Source: a virus. From it: a stretch of 42,292 bases of DNA. Position 1 is the first letter of the stretch, and each line of letters begins with the position of its first letter. Location: the IMG/VR virus record IMGVR_UViG_3300010399_000018, positions 1-42,292 of that record; one strand, given 5' to 3'. Shown here piece after piece: positions 39,076-42,292 of this stretch. Below the pieces are notes generated by a model. The model made no database searches. It was not told where the DNA came from and saw only the letters and a program-made list of their open reading frames with translations. A program made the position numbers and the translations under genes.

Positions 39076-39372
39076 ATGAGCACAACCAAAGACGAAACAC
39101 TCAATCTCAATCTCGCGAATCGTGGCGAAGAACCACCAACCAAAGGGACAAGCACAACGAACGCACAGAGCGACGGAGTAAAGAACTTTCGCGCGTGGCT
39201 AAATAAAAAAATCGAACAGCGTGGCGCCACGGTCACGATTAAAGACGATCATTGTCTCGTAACTGAATTGACGCCGGACTATCAGCTCCGCGTGAAGTTC
39301 GGAGACGGTTTCAGCCTTATTCCGTTCGATAGCGAAACGATCTCCACAGTGATCGACCAGGTACAACGCTAA
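39076..39372 (+). CDS. hypothetical early protein
   Basis: 98 residues, AAGGAG site upstream. Polar, Thr/Asn-rich N-terminal third (probably disordered), then a helix (NFRAWLNKKIEQRGATV) and a beta-rich end (TIKDDHCLVTEL, YQLRVKFGDGFSLIPF). No family was recognised. It lies directly before the zinc-ribbon gene. Confidence 0.6.
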   Translation: MSTTKDETLNLNLANRGEEPPTKGTSTTNAQSDGVKNFRAWLNKKIEQRGATVTIKDDHCLVTELTPDYQLRVKFGDGFSLIPFDSETISTVIDQVQR

Positions 39373-39561
39373 ATGCGTCAAACGATCCTCCGCTGTCATT
39401 TTTGCGGCCACGCGCTCGAATGGAAACGTCGTTATTCGACTCTGCGCGAACCGACAGAAATCTGCTTTTGTCTGCCGCTACGAGGACAGCCCGAATTCCA
39501 AGAAGTTACACAACCGCGGACGTTGACAGCGCCCGCTTTCAACATCGTGCAAAGAGAGTAA
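39373..39561 (+). CDS. small zinc-ribbon-like protein
   Basis: 62 residues starting immediately after the previous stop. CHFCGH near residue 8 and FCLPL near residue 33 could form a half zinc ribbon (CxxC plus a further Cys/His). Function is unknown. An accessory to the ATPase operon is possible. Confidence 0.55.
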   Translation: MRQTILRCHFCGHALEWKRRYSTLREPTEICFCLPLRGQPEFQEVTQPRTLTAPAFNIVQRE

Positions 39562-39590
39562 AGCCAAAAGGCGCGAACGTATTAACCGAG

Positions 39591-39624
39591 CCGGAGGCCT
39601 CGACTCTGCGGCCGAGGCCTCCGG
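39591..39624. promoter_or_regulatory. 12-bp perfect inverted repeat followed by an A-run before the ATPase gene
   Basis: CCGGAGGCCTCG (39591-39602) pairs exactly with 39613-39624 across a 10-base loop and is followed by seven A and then CC, similar to the element at 1232. A second weak pairing (CCTTTT with AAAAGG) covers the AAGGAG site of the ATPase start, so the leader may control its translation. Confidence 0.65.
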
Positions 39625-39657
39625 AAAAAAACCTTTTCCAAATCAAAAAGGAGAGAC

Positions 39658-41232
39658 GTGGAACAAACCACGGTCCATTTAGGATTCGAAGTCGGAACGG
39701 GAAACCCCGTTATTGTGCCTTTGGCCCATACCTTTGTGACCGGTCAAACACAGCTTAGCGGAAAGACAACCACACTCCGCGCGATCGTTGAGCGCGCCGG
39801 GAAACGAGCGATCGCCTTTGTTACAAAACGAGGCGAACACTTCGAAGGCCAACGGATTCCGCCTTACCTACCGCGCGAAGGAAAAGAACAAATTCCGTGG
39901 CGCCTGGTCGAGACGATCATGGCCGCCGCTTTAGGACAGCGAAACATGAAATGGGAGCGAGGCGCGATCGTCACGGCCGCCAAAGGCGCAACCACGCTCG
40001 AAGAGGTACGCCGGAATGTTCAGAAACTCCACGACAAAACCAAGAACGTGAAAACGATCGAGCTCTACATGCTACTCGGCGAATACCTCGATCTAGTTTT
40101 GCCGGAAATGCGAGGCCTCAACGCATCACACGACCTAACACTGAGGCCCGGCCTTAACGTGATGGATCTTTCCGAGACTGGACCACAAACGCAAGCGATG
40201 GTTATTCGCGCCGTGCTCGAGCAAATCAATCGCCATGAATCCGAAGTGCTAACCGTGTTTCCGGAAGCGTGGGAGTTTGCGCCTCGATCGCGCGGCGCGC
40301 CGGCGAAAGATGAAGCGATCGCAATGGCGCGCAAAGGAGCCGGGATCGGAAACTTCCTTTTGTGCGACAGCCAGGACATAGCCGGCGTCGACACCGTAGT
40401 ACGCCAGGCCGCGAGTGTTTGGATCCTCGGAGTGCAGCGCGAACTAAACGAACTCAAACGAACGATCCAAATGATTCCGGCAGGGATTAAGCGACCGAAG
40501 CCCGAAGAGGTTTCAACGCTCGAGCTAGGTCAGTTTATTGCGTGTTGGGGAAAGCACACAGTTAAAACCTATGTGCAACCAATATGGTTAAGTGACGACG
40601 AAGCGCGCGCCGTCGCGCTTGGCGGTCCCGTACCGAAACCGCCGCCGGCGCCACAAAAAGCCGACGCCGAAATCTCAAATGAAAAACTTGATCTGATTCT
40701 CGACACGATACGCTCGCAAGGAAAACGAATTAGTGACCTGGAAAACCGTTTCGACGAAATGCGCGGCGACGTCTATGTGAGACTGTCCACGATCGAGAAA
40801 CGCCCATCGTTAGACCACACAACTCTAAACCCTACTTCCCCGCGAACCACTAACAACGATCAGGAGTACGACATGGCTGACTTTGAAGAGTTTTACCGGC
40901 TAACACTTGAGAGACTACGGAAAGAAGCGCCGGCCCTCGTCGCGACGCTCGCCGTTGAGCCCGAGCTAATTGTGACCGTCGAAAAGAAACGCTATGAGTA
41001 CGACGCTAAAACTCCGATCGGAGGATTCGCGAAATTGATCGCGGAAGGATTCTTTGACAACACGCGATCGCCCAATTCTGCGTTTGAGGAACTGAAACGA
41101 CGTGGCTACAGCCTTGCGAAGCCGAGCGCCTACGGCTTCGCCAAGCAATTCGCGACGCTCGGATTCCTTACAATCGAAAAGGACGGATACAAAGCCGTCG
41201 ACAATTTGAAACGGAGCATTGTTGAGAAATGA
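39658..41232 (+). CDS. HerA/FtsK-type ATPase with winged-helix tail
   Basis: 524 residues from a GTG. A P-loop at 29-38 (GQTQLSGKTT) has one residue more than canonical Walker A. TKRGEHF follows near 57. VMDLSETGPQTQ is near 168. Walker B is replaced by TVFPEAWEFAP (199-209), keeping Glu but lacking the usual Asp. CDSQDIAGV and an Arg-finger-like GVQREL lie near 236-262. A Pro-rich and coiled linker precedes a winged-helix domain (GFAKLIAEGFFDN, FEELKRRGY, FAKQFATLGFLTIEKDGY). It may pump or remodel DNA. TerL is separate, so it is not the packaging motor. An internal start at 40873 could yield the tail alone. Confidence 0.78.
   Translation: MEQTTVHLGFEVGTGNPVIVPLAHTFVTGQTQLSGKTTTLRAIVERAGKRAIAFVTKRGEHFEGQRIPPYLPREGKEQIPWRLVETIMAAALGQRNMKWERGAIVTAAKGATTLEEVRRNVQKLHDKTKNVKTIELYMLLGEYLDLVLPEMRGLNASHDLTLRPGLNVMDLSETGPQTQAMVIRAVLEQINRHESEVLTVFPEAWEFAPRSRGAPAKDEAIAMARKGAGIGNFLLCDSQDIAGVDTVVRQAASVWILGVQRELNELKRTIQMIPAGIKRPKPEEVSTLELGQFIACWGKHTVKTYVQPIWLSDDEARAVALGGPVPKPPPAPQKADAEISNEKLDLILDTIRSQGKRISDLENRFDEMRGDVYVRLSTIEKRPSLDHTTLNPTSPRTTNNDQEYDMADFEEFYRLTLERLRKEAPALVATLAVEPELIVTVEKKRYEYDAKTPIGGFAKLIAEGFFDNTRSPNSAFEELKRRGYSLAKPSAYGFAKQFATLGFLTIEKDGYKAVDNLKRSIVEK
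40861..40875 (+). promoter_or_regulatory. internal ribosome-binding site and in-frame ATG in the ATPase gene
   Basis: CAGGAG at 40861-40866, 6-base spacer, ATG at 40873 (codon 406), placed just after a disordered linker and before the winged-helix tail. It would give a 119-residue DNA-binding product alone. Confidence 0.5.
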
Positions 41233-41417
41233 AAGACAAGGACGAAACGAACAACGACCACCAATCGCGAGTCGGACGTGAAAGGTTAATGGTTCGAATA
41301 GACGCGGAGATATTGAAAAGAGTTAGAGCGAAGTGCGTTAGCCAGTCTCCGCCGCTATCTATGGCCGCCGCCGTCGAGGATGCTTTGGGCCAATGGGTGA
41401 AAGGCGAACGCAAATGA
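41229..41417 (+). CDS. small RHH/antitoxin-like DNA-binding protein
   Basis: 62 residues. LMVRIDAEILKRVRAKCVSQ followed by SMAAAVEDALGQWV has the strand-helix-turn-helix layout of CopG/RHH proteins. ATGA overlap with the ATPase stop. It probably regulates the early operon or acts as an orphan antitoxin. Confidence 0.6.
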   Translation: MKDKDETNNDHQSRVGRERLMVRIDAEILKRVRAKCVSQSPPLSMAAAVEDALGQWVKGERK

Positions 41418-41626
41418 AGGATCCGCAGAGCGATGAGGAATGGAAAGAGGCCGCAAACGCGGCGCAGTTTCTTTTGCTGCTCGACTCCGCGCGAATGTAC
41501 GGATTAGTCAAAACCGATATCCAAGTGGACAGCGATCGCTGTGCATTGATCCTAGAGGAAGCCAAACGTAAAGGAATCATGCCCGATTCCGACGAAGCCC
41601 TCTGCCAACAATTCATAAAAAGCTAG
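41414..41626 (+). CDS. hypothetical helical early protein
   Basis: 70 residues from the ATG at 41414 (ATGA overlap). The longer frame from 41393 is less likely. Helical and acidic with a DQVDSDRCALILEEAKRKG-like segment (QVDSDRCALILEEAKRKG). No family was recognised. It could be a helper of the RHH protein. Confidence 0.6.
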   Translation: MKDPQSDEEWKEAANAAQFLLLLDSARMYGLVKTDIQVDSDRCALILEEAKRKGIMPDSDEALCQQFIKS

Positions 41627-41642
41627 AAACGGAGTCTTGATC

Positions 41643-41798
41643 GTGAGTAAAGTATCTAACGCCCCGCTGTGCGAGTGCGGTTGCCCTAAAGACCGCCACG
41701 TAAGACGGCGCCTCAACTGTTTGCAGTGTCGTTTGTGTAGACGTTACGTCGCTTCGAAGCGAAACAGCCAACTGCGCCTCCGGATACAAAAGCCATGA
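41643..41798 (+). CDS. small cysteine-rich zinc-finger protein
   Basis: 51 residues from a GTG. Six or more cysteines (CECGC ... NCLQCRLCRRY) suggest a compact zinc knuckle with a very basic C-terminal half (Arg/Lys rich). Overlaps the next gene by 4 bp (ATGA). Likely a nucleic-acid-binding protein. Confidence 0.6.
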   Translation: MSKVSNAPLCECGCPKDRHVRRRLNCLQCRLCRRYVASKRNSQLRLRIQKP

Positions 41799-42043
41799 AA
41801 CAATCAGATCCGCTTGTAGTCTTTTTCTATATCTTGCTTCGCGACCATCTGCCGGCCGGAACGGTCGAGCTGATAATGCGCGACCACGTCGAGCTTCCAC
41901 TCCCGCGAGCGCCGAGCATTGCAGAGAAACCCACACAACCAGCCTTTTCAAATCGCCACGTGGAGGCCTACGCCAAAGAGATAGCGAAGCGATTATCAAA
42001 ACGCCGCAAACTTATAGAAAGGGAGTACGGTCTAAGTGAGTGA
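41795..42043 (+). CDS. hypothetical early protein
   Basis: 82 residues. A hydrophobic N-terminal part (VVFFYILLRDHLPAGTVELIM) is followed by a helical basic end (KEIAKRLSKRRKLIEREYG). Coupled by ATGA upstream and by an 8-bp overlap downstream. No family was recognised. Confidence 0.6.
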   Translation: MKQSDPLVVFFYILLRDHLPAGTVELIMRDHVELPLPRAPSIAEKPTQPAFSNRHVEAYAKEIAKRLSKRRKLIEREYGLSE

Positions 42044-42292
42044 CGATCTAATCGACGAAATAGTAAGACGCGAAATCGAGCGCATCAACGTGATCATTAA
42101 CCAACAGCTCCTACACGCCACGTTCGACGGCCTTGTGTTGATGCCGCTTACGTTTGGCCCACCTGATAACGAACCGAATGGACGCGATCGCGCCGTTGCC
42201 TATCGCGACGCGCTCGATATGGGAAGCGACGAGGACCTGATCGAAGACGTGCTCGACTCCGACGTTCTAGTTCTAATGAAACCGCGGCCGGA
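42036..42292 (+). CDS. zinc-finger-like hypothetical protein, 5' part
   Basis: The GTG start at 42036 overlaps the preceding stop. The reading frame is open to the end of the window and continues at base 2 of the window through 367, giving about 166 residues in the circular molecule. The N-terminal half encoded here is helical and acidic with a VIINQQLLHATFDGLVLMPL core. The cysteine pairs lie in the other part. Confidence 0.8.
   Translation, partial: MSDDLIDEIVRREIERINVIINQQLLHATFDGLVLMPLTFGPPDNEPNGRDRAVAYRDALDMGSDEDLIEDVLDSDVLVLMKPRP
42170..42292. repeat. direct terminal repeat, right copy
   Basis: Identical to bases 1-123. See the left copy. Confidence 0.95.

Overview
The window is an essentially complete, circularly closed genome of a temperate long-tailed (siphovirus-like) phage or prophage, about 42.17 kb unique. 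The first 123 bases are repeated exactly at the end (42170-42292), and one reading frame runs unbroken across the junction (42036 through the end to 367). The host is a Gram-negative bacterium: there is a two-component spanin pair with a lipobox and there are twin-arginine signal peptides. The phylum cannot be fixed from sequence. A soil verrucomicrobial or acidobacterial host is my guess only.

Layout. 0.5-4.3 kb: two small DNA-binding or zinc-binding proteins, then a lysis cassette (small membrane protein/holin candidate, XhlA-like protein, GH46-like endolysin with a membrane anchor, overlapping i-spanin and o-spanin). 4.3-6.7 kb: Gam-like protein, HK97-gp10/neck-like protein, PLD-like protein. 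6.3-16.2 kb: packaging and head (two small-terminase candidates, lambda gpA-type large terminase, gpW-like protein, lambda gpB-type portal, fused prohead protease-major capsid protein, decoration and connector proteins, major tail protein). 16.2-28.0 kb: tail (frameshifted assembly chaperones, tape measure, a gene-transfer-agent-like tip module DUF2460-DUF2163-NlpC/P60-hub, then fibre genes). The hub carries an apparent carbohydrate-binding module.

28.1-30.4 kb is an accessory operon with two paralogous Tat-signal proteins. One of them contains a DNA-level copy of a piece of the capsid gene. 30.4-32.8 kb is the only minus-strand block: tyrosine integrase, a secreted cargo protein and an Arc-like ribbon-helix-helix repressor. 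A divergent promoter with spaced direct repeats separates it from the rightward early genes.

32.8-42.3 kb plus 1-367 is the early region: ribbon-helix-helix and excisionase-like regulators, a SWIM zinc-finger protein, a large ParB-like protein with canonical CTP-binding boxes, and a replication-protein candidate whose gene contains four iteron-like repeats and an AT-rich segment (a lambda-O-like intragenic origin candidate). It also holds a second tyrosine recombinase, a HerA/FtsK-type ATPase with odd Walker motifs, and several small zinc-binding proteins. Long, nearly perfect inverted repeats sit at many early gene junctions. ParB, the iteron-bearing replication protein and a XerC/D-like recombinase together suggest a plasmid-like replicating state in addition to integration.

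Five copies of an 18-bp palindrome, RGTGCRRACGTYYGCACY, are scattered over the genome, three inside genes at linkers or surface positions and two between genes.
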